The notes under the pieces are model-generated. The model made no database searches and was not told the origin of the DNA. It was given only the letters and a program-made list of their open reading frames with translations. The position numbers were made by a program, and so were the translations under genes. This document shows positions 24,959 to 32,783 of a DNA stretch of 64,000 nucleotides, piece by piece. Source of the stretch: Nocardia tenerifensis NBRC 101015 (GTDB lineage: Bacteria; Actinomycetota; Actinomycetes; Mycobacteriales; Mycobacteriaceae); the NCBI RefSeq assembly GCF_000308715.1, contig NZ_BAGH01000613.1:18189-82188 (forward strand), read 5' to 3'. Position 1 is the stretch's first letter, and each line of letters opens with the position of its first letter.

Positions 24959-25591
24959 TCAGGCGGGCACGACCACGGGCTCATCCGCCTTCTGGAAACC
25001 CGGCAGGTGCCGATTCACCGCGGGGATCAACAGCTGGATCAACGGGCCGATACCGAACGCGTAGACCAGTGTGCCGATGCCGACGCTGCCACCCAGCAGC
25101 CAACCGGTCGACAACACCGTCACCTCGATCGCGGTCCGCACCACCCACACCGACACACCGGTCCGGCGGACCAGGCCAGTCATCAATCCATCACGCGGGC
25201 CAGGACCCATCCCCGCACCGATGTACAGCACCGTCGCGATCGCGTTGAGCAACACCGCGGCACCCATCGCGCCCACCCGCGCCGCAATCATCTCCCACGC
25301 CGGCAGCAACCACAGCCCGACATCCACCGACACCGCGATGACCACCACATTGCTCACCGTGCCCAGACCGGGCCGCTGCCGCAACGGAATCCACGCCAGC
25401 AGCACCGCGACCCCGGTCGCCGCGGTCACCGCGCCGAAACTGATCGGCACATGCCGCGCCACACCCTGATGGAACACGTCCCACGGATCCAGCCCGAGCC
25501 CCGCGCGCACCATCACCGCCATCGAGAACCCGTACAACCACAAACCCACATACAGCGCGACCAACCGGCGAATCAACACGCGCCCAAGCAT
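24959..25591 (-). CDS. YczE/YyaS/YitT-type integral membrane protein
   Basis: Membrane protein of 210 residues with five to six spans. The family signature is near the start (YVGLWLYGFSMAVMVRAGLG, then LDPWDVFHQG), followed by GAGMGPGPRDGLMTGL. The ATG at 25591 places the first span as in the family; an upstream GTG would add 13 residues. Role unknown, probably a transporter. It is not next to the GntR/PdxR-type regulator often seen with this family. Confidence 0.87.
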   Translation of the reverse strand: MLGRVLIRRLVALYVGLWLYGFSMAVMVRAGLGLDPWDVFHQGVARHVPISFGAVTAATGVAVLLAWIPLRQRPGLGTVSNVVVIAVSVDVGLWLLPAWEMIAARVGAMGAAVLLNAIATVLYIGAGMGPGPRDGLMTGLVRRTGVSVWVVRTAIEVTVLSTGWLLGGSVGIGTLVYAFGIGPLIQLLIPAVNRHLPGFQKADEPVVVPA

Positions 25592-25798
25592 GACCGACCA
25601 CTGGCCCCTCGCCACAGAGCCAGTCACCAACAGCTGGACTCACAACCGGACCTCCCGGTGGACCCCCGACCCGGAGATAACACCCTGAGCATTCACCCAC
25701 CGGGGCGTACCCGAGACGGTACCTGGGGCCGATGCGCTGACCAGTCCATACGGAACACACTGGCGGACAACATGAACAGTCGACGAGTCACCGCCATC

Positions 25799-25927
25799 AT
25801 GAGCATCTTCCGCAAGAAGCCGCCCGCGACCGATGAGCGCTCCGGCACGCCCATCGACGCCGACGAGCAGGATCGCCTACGTCGCCGCCTTCTGGGCGGG
25901 TACTACGGAGGGAACGATGGGATTTAG
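25799..25927 (+). CDS. Small hypothetical protein
   Basis: Charged peptide of 42 residues (MSIFRKKPPATDERSGTPID) ending LGGYYGGNDGI. An in-frame ATG at 25772 would add nine residues. No motif is recognised. It lies just before the first GGTTTC/GAAACC element. Reality is uncertain because there is no clear ribosome-binding site. Confidence 0.4.
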   Translation: MSIFRKKPPATDERSGTPIDADEQDRLRRRLLGGYYGGNDGI

Positions 25928-25948
25928 CCGAAAGGGTTGACCCGCAAC

Positions 25949-26041
25949 GGGTTTCAGCCCTACGTTCAAAAAGTCACAGTGACGATTTGAACGTAGGGTG
26001 CCCAAGGGCCCGGGGGAGCACCCCTCAAATTGTCGAAACCC
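25949..26041. repeat. Palindromic element A bounded by GGTTTC/GAAACC
   Basis: A 93-bp stretch starts GGGTTTC and ends GAAACCC. Inside is a perfect 13-bp stem, CCCTACGTTCAAA (25958-25970) with TTTGAACGTAGGG (25986-25998), whose loop is itself the palindrome GTCACAGTGAC (25973-25983). Element B at 27229-27296 has the same ends and the same inner palindrome with the central A changed to T. This looks like a dispersed intergenic repeat. Confidence 0.65.
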
Positions 26042-26096
26042 CTTTCCTTTTCGCCGAAAGGAGGCCGATGCCGACCGCTCGGCGCGTAAGGTGTTG

Positions 26097-26124
26097 CCTG
26101 ACAACGCGTCAGGGAATTCCTGAC
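26097..26124. promoter_or_regulatory. Three 11-bp-phased CCTGAC half-sites before the ClpX-zinc-finger gene
   Basis: CCTGAC (26097-26102), its inverse GTCAGG (26108-26113) and CCTGAC again (26119-26124) are separated by exactly 5 bp, so the starts are 11 bp apart, one helical turn. They lie 26-53 bp before the TTG start. The array is a strong candidate operator for a dimer or tetramer. Confidence 0.5.
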
Positions 26125-26149
26125 ACGCCCTGAGTGAGAGGACAGCCCG

Positions 26150-26551
26150 TTGACTGACACTCCGGCGGATTTCATCGCCCACTGCTCGTTCTGCCGACGA
26201 CCCAATACCGAGGTGTCCACCCTGGTCGCCGGGCCTGGCGTATTCATCTGCGACGACTGCGTCACCATCGCGGCGCAGATCGTCGCCGGCGCGACACCCG
26301 GCGAAGGCGCCCGGGTCGCGCCATGGTCGCTGGACATGCCGCTAGCATCAGTCCTCGCCGGACTGGGTCCGGTGGCCGCGGCGGGCGCCCAAGCCGACCG
26401 CAATCTGCGCCTGTGGGTCGCCAAGGCTCGCACGCTCGGTGCCACCTGGACGCAGATCGGACAAGCGCTGGGGATGACCCGGCAGTCGGCGTGGGAGCGT
26501 TACGCCGCAGACAGCCGGGATATGCCGGAGGATTCAGTAAGCGCGGGTTGA
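26150..26551 (+). CDS. ClpX C4-type zinc-finger protein with a helix-turn-helix tail
   Basis: Protein of 133 residues from TTG 26150, with AGAGGA 8-13 bp upstream. Residues about 12-39 match the ClpX N-terminal zinc finger: CSFC and CDDC separated by a Leu/Val-rich strand (STLVAGPGVFIC). The C-terminal part (LGATWTQIGQALGMTRQSAW) is a helix-turn-helix like sigma/MerR tails. There is no AAA+ domain. This small actinobacterial family may be regulatory or adaptor-like. It could bind the half-site array just upstream of its own gene (inference). Confidence 0.78.
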   Translation: MTDTPADFIAHCSFCRRPNTEVSTLVAGPGVFICDDCVTIAAQIVAGATPGEGARVAPWSLDMPLASVLAGLGPVAAAGAQADRNLRLWVAKARTLGATWTQIGQALGMTRQSAWERYAADSRDMPEDSVSAG

Positions 26552-26706
26552 GTGAGGATGCCGCGGGAGTCGGTGACAATGGCGCCGAAACGGATCCGCT
26601 CGTCTCGGGCGGTGAACGCACCTCTCCGGCGATAGCTGAACCTCGGCCCGGCTATCGTCGGAACTCCCCGCGTGCGTTCGTAATTCGGACTTGGATGATG
26701 TCCGTC

Positions 26707-26958
26707 TCAGGGCGTTGCACCGGTGGGCGATCCGTCGTTGTGGTAACCCCCGTTTTTGCGATACCCGCCATCCGAGTGATAGCCACCATCGGGGTGATAG
26801 CCACCGTCCGAGTGATAACCCCCGGAGGTCGTCGGCTCCGGAGCGACGGACGCCTCCCAAGGGCAAGGCGCTGGAATAGCTTGCGCCGCAGTGGAAGCCA
26901 TAGCCAAGGCGGCACCGGCCACACACGCGCCGGCGATGATTCGAGTTACTTCTTTCAT
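26707..26958 (-). CDS. Small secreted peptide with GGYHxD repeats
   Basis: Product of 83 residues. The signal peptide (1-27, ending TAAQA) is followed by a short Pro/Ser segment and five six-residue repeats, GGYHSD, GGYHPD, GGYHSD, GGYRKN and GGYHND (residues 46-75), then SPTGATP. The His/Asp/Tyr pattern could bind metal or stick to surfaces. AAGGAAAAG lies upstream of ATG 26958. Codon choice in the repeats is less GC-rich than in neighbours. No homologue is recognised. Confidence 0.7.
   Translation of the reverse strand: MKEVTRIIAGACVAGAALAMASTAAQAIPAPCPWEASVAPEPTTSGGYHSDGGYHPDGGYHSDGGYRKNGGYHNDGSPTGATP
26734..26823 (-). repeat. 18-bp tandem repeats coding GGYHxD
   Basis: Five consecutive 18-bp units with small substitutions encode the six-residue repeats. 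The count could vary between strains by slippage. Confidence 0.65.
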
Positions 26959-27623
26959 GACACTTTTCCTTCTTGGATGTTGCGACCGAGTCGGTCACGA
27001 GCAACGTTGTCGACCCCCGTGGGGACCATAGCAACCGGCACGAGCACCGAAGCTCCACAGCAACGACCACCGGCTCCGTTGCGCACCTAATGCGTCTACC
27101 AGAGGGAATGTCGCTCACCGGCATTCATCGGGTCGCCGGAGAGCGCTTCGGACCGGCAATTTTGCCGCTGCATAGCCGGACAACTACCGACGGTCCCGTA
27201 AGGCGGCAAGGTTGCCAACCCCGCCACAGGTTTCAAAACGTCACTGTGACGTTTTGGCGGTAGGCGGTAAGACCAAAGAGGAGAGGGCTCGAAACCCCAA
27301 TCCGAAAGCCCTCCAATAGTTTCCACCCAAACAGGACGAATGCCGGAATATTTACACCCCGGCAAATCCAAACCAAGGGGAGATCAACATCGATCCACCC
27401 GCACAACAGAGCCGACGCCTCACCAGCGAAGCCGGAGCACCTCAGGACTTGGATGCCGGACACCGCGAAACCTCGCACACACCAACAACATCCAGGCCGA
27501 ACGCCCGTCATTTATCCACGTCCGTTCGTACGCCGATAATCAACACTATGTCAACTAGGGCTCCACCGCCACCGCGGCGTCGATCGCCCGCACTGCGATC
27601 GTCGAGAGCATGCGGCCGACGCG
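26959..27623. other. 665-bp region without a confident gene
   Basis: No open frame in this stretch reads like protein on either strand. It contains palindromic element B (27229-27296). The part from 27300 to 27560 is less GC-rich than the window average and lacks recognisable signals. Confidence 0.55.
27229..27296. repeat. Palindromic element B bounded by GGTTTC/GAAACC
   Basis: A 68-bp stretch begins GGTTTC and ends GAAACC. It contains the palindrome GTCACTGTGAC (27240-27250), extended by 5 bp on both sides into a perfect 21-bp palindrome. It shares ends, inner palindrome and a following GTAGG with element A, but lacks that element's 13-bp outer stem. Confidence 0.62.
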
Positions 27624-28409
27624 ATGAACGCCCGTTCGTTCCGACTCACCTCCGCCAAAGCGACATTTCAGCGATGGCCGCGGCAGTCCGCACTTGGGCT
27701 GGCGACGACTATCGCCCTCCTCGCCGTTCCCGCGGGATTCGTCGGCTTTGTCGTGACGGCGGAATCGCAGTCTGCCGCACCTGGATTCATCGTTGATCTC
27801 TGGCTGCTGCTCGTGGTCACCACGATTCTCATCGCGAGTTGGCTCTGGGTGTGGCGCGTGAGCCGAAGTGCCGAGCAGGAAACCACTGACGACGTGTTGC
27901 CGGATGTCGAAACCCCACGGCTCATCCTGCGCCGACCGAAGCCGAACGACGCGATCTCGTTCGCGGCCACGATCGATGAGGTGATGCTCGCCAACAATGG
28001 CTGGACGACACAGTATGCCCGGGCACTGATCAAGGCGGTCGGCCGCGGCCACCCCACCCTGGGGCTTCTCGTGTTCGAGTCCCGGTCGGACGCGACCGTG
28101 ATCGGCGGCGCCACTGTGCACCCGATCCCCGGCACGACGTCGTCGTGTTCCCTCGGTTGGTGGATCGGCCCACATCACCGCGGAGCCGGTTACGCGAGCG
28201 AAGCGGTCACCGCGCTCATCGACGCGATCCACGACGCCGGATACCTGAGGGTCGCGATCGGCACGGACGAGTCCAACCGTGCGGTACAACGCATCTGCGA
28301 CAAGATCGGCGCGACAGTCGTGGACCGGCGACCACAGCCATTGCCGAATGGATCGACCGTCCCCGGGATTTGGTATGAGCATCAGCGTGTGGCCTCAAAA
28401 TCGACGTGA
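27624..28409 (+). CDS. Membrane-anchored GNAT acetyltransferase (RimJ/RimL type)
   Basis: Protein of 261 residues with two predicted membrane spans (about 24-45 and 57-76) followed by a GNAT domain from about 93. The domain starts VETPRLILRRPKPND, typical of the RimJ/RimL branch, and carries the acetyl-CoA loop HHRGAGYASEA and TDESNRAVQRICDKIGA. The catalytic face would be cytoplasmic. Fusion of membrane spans to this GNAT type is uncommon. Acceptor unknown. Confidence 0.82.
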   Translation: MNARSFRLTSAKATFQRWPRQSALGLATTIALLAVPAGFVGFVVTAESQSAAPGFIVDLWLLLVVTTILIASWLWVWRVSRSAEQETTDDVLPDVETPRLILRRPKPNDAISFAATIDEVMLANNGWTTQYARALIKAVGRGHPTLGLLVFESRSDATVIGGATVHPIPGTTSSCSLGWWIGPHHRGAGYASEAVTALIDAIHDAGYLRVAIGTDESNRAVQRICDKIGATVVDRRPQPLPNGSTVPGIWYEHQRVASKST

Positions 28410-28440
28410 TCAGGCTGTCTTAGCTGCGATTAGGAGAACT

Positions 28441-28548
28441 GTGGATGAGGGCTGCCTGCGGTGGTCCCGGCAGATCTACAGTCACCTCGAAGACGCAGGG
28501 TTACCAGCAGAGGATGTGTCGGTGTGTGCTGAGACACTTCCCTCATGA
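28441..28548 (+). CDS. Possible 35-residue ORF coupled to the endonuclease gene
   Basis: GTG 28441, 3 bp after AGGAGA, opens a frame ending in TGA that overlaps the endonuclease ATG as ATGA. An in-frame ATG at 28375, inside the GNAT gene, would give 57 residues. Codons such as TTA and AGA are unusual here. No similarity recognised; it may be a leader or a small partner. Confidence 0.38.
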   Translation: MDEGCLRWSRQIYSHLEDAGLPAEDVSVCAETLPS

Positions 28549-29072
28549 CCGAGACGCCACTCCCTACCGATCTCGTGCGGTGCTCCCCGACGAAAGGATG
28601 CGGGCAGCTGAAGCCGAGAAGGTTGATGGCGCAACCCGGTCCGCGCGCTCCGCTCTGCGGGGCGTGTTACCAACGAGCTCGCCGTGCACGCCAGGGGCCT
28701 ACCGTGGCGCGACGAGCGAATCTCTGGGCAAAATATCGCATCCGACCAGAGCAATACGATGCGATGCGGGAGCGTCAGGGCTACCGGTGCGGTATCTGCG
28801 AGATCCATGAAGACGATATCGACCTGTCGGGCGTCGGCGGCCGACCGCGCAAGGATGGACAACAACTGGGCAAGGTTCCGCTCGCCGTCGACCACGACCA
28901 CTCCTCCGGCGTCATCCGTGGCCTCCTGTGCCCGAGGTGCAATGCGGGTCTGGGGGCATTCGGAGACGACACCGGTCGACTGACCGCGGCAGTCGGCTAT
29001 CTCGAACGCTTCGCGAAGGTCGATGACGATCGTGAGAGAACCGAAGGACTTTCGGCCGTCGGCTCCCCCTGA
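28545..29072 (+). CDS. Endonuclease VII-like HNH nuclease
   Basis: Protein of 175 residues of the phage recombination-endonuclease-VII type. It has two cysteine pairs (CGIC and CPRC) for zinc, the catalytic VDHDHSSGVIRGLLC and the NAGLGAFGDD segment. Residues 1-60 hold a further cysteine set (RCSPTKGCG, LCGAC). Such genes often come from phages or mobile DNA. It stands alone here, without phage structural genes. It ends 13 bp from the convergent SRPBCC gene. Confidence 0.85.
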   Translation: MTETPLPTDLVRCSPTKGCGQLKPRRLMAQPGPRAPLCGACYQRARRARQGPTVARRANLWAKYRIRPEQYDAMRERQGYRCGICEIHEDDIDLSGVGGRPRKDGQQLGKVPLAVDHDHSSGVIRGLLCPRCNAGLGAFGDDTGRLTAAVGYLERFAKVDDDRERTEGLSAVGSP

Positions 29073-29085
29073 TCACGAAAGCCCG

Positions 29086-29526
29086 TCAGTGCCAGTTGCT
29101 GATCTGGACGTCGTCGGGTGAGGGCGCACCGGTCCCGGTCTCGACCAACTGCTTGAGGCTCAGCAGGTAGCTGGCCCACTTGGTGCTGCAGTGGTGCATG
29201 AACTCGCCGGGCTCTTTCCAACCCTGATGCTTGAACAGGACGATGGTGAAGTCCTCTTCGCGCTTCAGGTCCCACACGACCTCGGTGCCGATCCACTCCT
29301 CGGGGCCGTCGATCACCTCCCACAGCACCCGCCGGCCCGGCTGAAGGTCGACGACCTTCATGTCGAATCCCCCGGGCACGAAACGGAATTGGACGACTCC
29401 CCCGGTGTTCGAGTCGCCGGTGGTGTCGCGGGTCCACCAGCCGGCCAGCCCGTCGATCGTGGTGAGCGCGGTGTATACATCGTCGGTCGACGGTGACTTG
29501 ACGCCGATCCTGTGCAGAATGTCCAT
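29086..29526 (-). CDS. SRPBCC (AHSA1-like) domain protein
   Basis: Protein of 146 residues with the START/AHSA1 fold: a helix-grip pattern beginning MDILHRIGVKSPSTDDVYTALTTIDGLAGWW and ending in a long C-terminal helix. It is the third gene of an operon behind another SRPBCC protein and an ArsR regulator, 15 bp after the regulator. Such proteins bind hydrophobic ligands; ligand unknown. Confidence 0.87.
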   Translation of the reverse strand: MDILHRIGVKSPSTDDVYTALTTIDGLAGWWTRDTTGDSNTGGVVQFRFVPGGFDMKVVDLQPGRRVLWEVIDGPEEWIGTEVVWDLKREEDFTIVLFKHQGWKEPGEFMHHCSTKWASYLLSLKQLVETGTGAPSPDDVQISNWH

Positions 29527-29541
29527 TGTCGATTCCTTTCC

Positions 29542-29880
29542 TTACTGCTGTTTGCCGCGTTGAATGGCTTCGGCGATCCGCTTGATGCGCGCGAGCCTGG
29601 CGTCCCAGCTCGATCCGACGGCGTTGAGTTGCGCCACGGCGCGGGCGAGCTGTGCGTCGTCGACGCGATAGCGTCGCTCCCTGCCTTCGGAGGTGCCGTG
29701 TACCAGGCCGACTCGGTCGAGGACGCCGAGGTGTCGCGCGACGGCCTGTCTGGTGACGGGGAGTCGCTCGCTGAGGCTGGTCGCGGTGCCTTCGCCGTCG
29801 GCGAGGAGCAGGTCGAGCATGCGTCGGCGGGTGGGGTCGCCGATGGCGGACCACAGGTCGTCGTCGACCGCGCTGTTCAT
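29542..29880 (-). CDS. ArsR family transcriptional regulator
   Basis: Winged helix-turn-helix repressor of 112 residues (SAIGDPTRRRMLDLLL, then TSLSERLPVTRQAVARHLGVL). No metal-binding cysteines of the CxC type are present, so it probably senses something other than metal or acts through its SRPBCC partners. The ATG overlaps the preceding SRPBCC gene by 4 bases. Two identical inverted sites before the operon are its likely targets. Confidence 0.92.
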   Translation of the reverse strand: MNSAVDDDLWSAIGDPTRRRMLDLLLADGEGTATSLSERLPVTRQAVARHLGVLDRVGLVHGTSEGRERRYRVDDAQLARAVAQLNAVGSSWDARLARIKRIAEAIQRGKQQ

Positions 29881-30335
29881 CGCCGGGCGACCAGTCGGGT
29901 GACGTAGTCGCCGAGCCGCGCCAGGTGGTAGTCCCAGCCCTGGACGTGCTCGTTGTACTGTTGCTCGAGAACGGCGATCTCCCAGCCCATTTCGCGGAAT
30001 CCGGTCTCGGTCATCCGGACCGAGGTGCCGTCGCCGGAGGGGGCGAGTTCGAAGGTGACGAACAGCGAGTTGCCGACGGCCGCCGCTTCGTCGGCCGGAT
30101 GCGTCCAGCGAAAGGAGAACAGGCTGTGTGGCTCGGCGTCGACCACGGTGATCGAGACGGCGTCGTGCCCGGTGTCGTTCTGCCAGGTGAGCGTGCCGAC
30201 GGAGCCGGGGCTCGGTTCGTAGGCGGCGTCGTCGGGCCACCACTCCTTCAGATGGGTGGGGCTGCTGATGACCTCGTAGACCACCTCGGGGGTGGCGTCG
30301 ACGTACATCGACCGTTCGATTCGCCCGTACTCCAT
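29877..30335 (-). CDS. SRPBCC (AHSA1-like) domain protein
   Basis: Protein of 152 residues, first gene of the SRPBCC-ArsR-SRPBCC operon. AHSA1/START-like features include YGRIERSMYVDATPEVVYEVI and a C-terminal helix YNEHVQGWDYHLARLGDYV. AGGAGA lies upstream of ATG 30335. ArsR-SRPBCC pairs are common in actinomycetes, where the SRPBCC partner may bind the signal (inference). Confidence 0.88.
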   Translation of the reverse strand: MEYGRIERSMYVDATPEVVYEVISSPTHLKEWWPDDAAYEPSPGSVGTLTWQNDTGHDAVSITVVDAEPHSLFSFRWTHPADEAAAVGNSLFVTFELAPSGDGTSVRMTETGFREMGWEIAVLEQQYNEHVQGWDYHLARLGDYVTRLVARR

Positions 30336-30351
30336 GCCCGTTCTCCTAACT

Positions 30352-30416
30352 CGCAACGATGTGTTGCGCATGACGGTAGGCGACGAAGACCGAATGTGCA
30401 ACACATCGTTGCGCAT
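30352..30416. promoter_or_regulatory. Twin ArsR-type operators
   Basis: Each site contains GCAAC-N5-GTTGC. The first lies at about 30354-30368 and the second at 30398-30412. The 16-bp string GCAACACATCGTTGCG occurs in both, in opposite orientation. As a result ACGATGTGTTGC (30356-30367) and GCAACACATCGT (30398-30409) form a perfect long-range inverted repeat. They sit just before the SRPBCC-ArsR operon, and the second is about 135 bp before the kinase gene. Confidence 0.65.
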
Positions 30417-30545
30417 TCTTGCACTGCAACCAATGGACCACGACCCGACGAAACCCGCCCTAGCAGGTATTCGACGGTCACGGTCGGGAAGATCGTTTAT
30501 TCTCGGGAGGGGGCTCGGGAAGCCATTTTTGATCGGGTGGGCCAC

Positions 30546-32783
30546 ATGGAAATGGACCGGGCGGCGGCTACGCAGACGGCGTTGACGCGACTGGTTGTCG
30601 GATTCGACAGCGCATGGCGGGACGCGGACGCCCCACCGGACCTGGCGGCGCATCTGCCCGCCGACCACGGCCTGCGCCGCTCGGCGCTGATCGAGTTGAT
30701 CAAGGTCGACCTCCACCACCGCTGGCGGGACTCCGCCGACGGCAAACGCCTCGCGGACTACCGCGCCCAGTTCCCCGAACTCGACGCCGCTCCCCTGCCG
30801 CCGGACCTCATCTACGAGGAGATCACCGCCCGCACCCGCGGCGGCGACCCCGACCTCGACCTCACCGAGTACGAGCACGACTTCGCCGTCCAGATGGCCC
30901 AGCTCGCCACCCAACTCGACACCGACATCCTGGCCGCCGAGAACTTCCGCACGACCCTGCTCTCCGACCCGACCGCGATCAACGCGCTCGACACCATCGC
31001 CCCCGGCGCGACCATCGACGACTTCGACCTCCTGATAGCCCTCGGCCAGGGCGCGTTCGCACGCGTCTTCCTGGCCCGCCAACGCTCCATGCAACGCCTT
31101 GTCGCGGTGAAGATCTCCCGCGACCGCGGCATCGAACCGCAGACCCTCGCCCAGCTCGACCACGAACACATCGTGCGCGTCTTCGATCAACGCCAGATCG
31201 AGGAGCAACACCTCAAGCTCATGTACATGCAGTACGTCCCAGGCGGCACCCTGCTCGGCGTGCTCCGCCTGGTCCGCACCACGCCCATCGCGCAACGTAC
31301 CGGCCAGCTGCTGCTCGACGCCGTCGACGCGGCCGTCACCTCCAGCGGTGTCCTCACCCCGCAACCCTCCGCGACCCGAGCCGAACTGGCCCGCCTGAGC
31401 TGGTCGGAGGCCGTGGCCTGGCTCGGCAGCCGCCTCGCCACCGCACTGGACTACGCCAACCGCGCCGGCGTCCTGCACCGCGACATCAAACCGGCCAACG
31501 TGCTGCTCACCGCCGACGGACAACCCAAGCTCGCCGACTTCAACATCAGCTTCAGCGCCCACATCCCCGGCGCGAGCCCGGTCGCGTACTTCGGCGGCTC
31601 CCTGGCCTACATGTCCCCCGAACAGCTCGAGGCCTGCCACCCCGGCTTGCCCACCACCGCCGCCGACCTCGACACCCGCAGCGATCTCTATGCTCTCGCG
31701 GTCGTGCTGTGGGAGCTGCTCACCGGCCGGCTCCCGTTCGCCGACGAGCTCGGCATCGGCGAATCCGACACCTCGCTCACCCGCATGATCGAGCTGCGCC
31801 GCAAGCCGATTCACGATCGGCTCAAGACCAGCGCGCCCGCCGACTGCCCGCAGATCCTGCGGCACGCGCTGCTGACCTGTCTGTCCCCCGACCGCGAGAA
31901 CCGCTACGCCACCGGCGCCGACCTCGCCCAGCACCTCGAGCTCACCCTCGACAAGCCCGCACGCGACCTCGTCGACCCACCCTCGCGCAGCCTGCGCGGT
32001 CGTCTGCGGATGCGACCGATGCCGGTGGTGTCGGTGTCGAGCGTGCTCGGGCAGATGCTCGGCGGCCTGTACCTGGCCGGGCACAACACCAAACTGCTCG
32101 ACCTCGAACTCGGCGCCGACGGACAGGCACAGATCACCCGCTTAGCCATGATCGCGGCCGCCATCGGCTACCCCGTAGGCATCGGGCTCCTGCTGTACTG
32201 GTGCCGGTTGGTGTTCCTGGTCCCCCACGGTCTGCGACAGGGCAAGCACTACGACGACGAAACCCTCGCCAAGGCGCGCAAGGACACCCTCGCCTGTAGC
32301 GACCGCATCGCGGCCGTCGCGTTCACCGGATGGGCGCTCGCGCTGGTGGCCTTCCTGGTCAAACTGCATGAAATCGCGGACCTCTCCGCGGGACTGCTGT
32401 TCAACCTCATCTCCTCGCACCTGGTCGCGGCCGCGCTCGCCGTCGTGTACACCTACTTCCCCGTGACGTTCTTCGTACTGCGTTGGTACTATCCGGGATT
32501 GGTCGCCGCCGGACGCAGCTCCCCCGACGACTCGGTGCAACTGCGACGACTGGCTCGGCGCAGCCGGATCTACCTCGGCATCGCCGCGTCGGTGCCGCTG
32601 TTCGGCGTCGCCGCGGGCGTCGCGTTCCTCGACCCGACCCAGCAGCAGGCCGTGATCGCCTCGATCGTGGCGCTGTGCGTGTGCGGGTTGTTCGCGTTCC
32701 TCGGCACACTGCGCGTGTTCTACACCCTCGAATCCGACCTGCACGCGCTCGACCGCATCGTCAACCCGCACGCGCGCCCGTGA
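30546..32783 (+). CDS. Membrane Ser/Thr protein kinase with an unusual N-terminal domain
   Basis: Protein of 745 residues. Residues about 50-80 (LIKVDLHHRW...LADYRAQFPEL) resemble the segment found before many planctomycete-type kinases. The kinase domain spans about 160-460: GQGAFARV glycine loop, VAVKIS with Lys189, HRDIKPAN with Asp313, then ADFN at 330-333, where Asn replaces the usual Gly of DFG, and SPEQ. The C-terminal third (about 500-725) carries four to five membrane spans. The stop overlaps the epoxide hydrolase GTG. Targets unknown. Confidence 0.88.
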   Translation: MEMDRAAATQTALTRLVVGFDSAWRDADAPPDLAAHLPADHGLRRSALIELIKVDLHHRWRDSADGKRLADYRAQFPELDAAPLPPDLIYEEITARTRGGDPDLDLTEYEHDFAVQMAQLATQLDTDILAAENFRTTLLSDPTAINALDTIAPGATIDDFDLLIALGQGAFARVFLARQRSMQRLVAVKISRDRGIEPQTLAQLDHEHIVRVFDQRQIEEQHLKLMYMQYVPGGTLLGVLRLVRTTPIAQRTGQLLLDAVDAAVTSSGVLTPQPSATRAELARLSWSEAVAWLGSRLATALDYANRAGVLHRDIKPANVLLTADGQPKLADFNISFSAHIPGASPVAYFGGSLAYMSPEQLEACHPGLPTTAADLDTRSDLYALAVVLWELLTGRLPFADELGIGESDTSLTRMIELRRKPIHDRLKTSAPADCPQILRHALLTCLSPDRENRYATGADLAQHLELTLDKPARDLVDPPSRSLRGRLRMRPMPVVSVSSVLGQMLGGLYLAGHNTKLLDLELGADGQAQITRLAMIAAAIGYPVGIGLLLYWCRLVFLVPHGLRQGKHYDDETLAKARKDTLACSDRIAAVAFTGWALALVAFLVKLHEIADLSAGLLFNLISSHLVAAALAVVYTYFPVTFFVLRWYYPGLVAAGRSSPDDSVQLRRLARRSRIYLGIAASVPLFGVAAGVAFLDPTQQQAVIASIVALCVCGLFAFLGTLRVFYTLESDLHALDRIVNPHARP

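Noticed and set aside
26097..27296. CRISPR-like array from the repeated palindromes
   Set aside because: There are only two related elements 1.2 kb apart, and no regular spacers or cas genes.
25966..27511. Two minus-strand frames ending in the same residues NVTVTF-like
   Set aside because: The common ending is produced by the GTCACWGTGAC palindromes of elements A and B, not by related proteins.
28545..29072. Prophage remnant around the endonuclease VII gene
   Set aside because: No integrase, terminase, capsid or tail genes are seen nearby, so only an isolated nuclease can be claimed.
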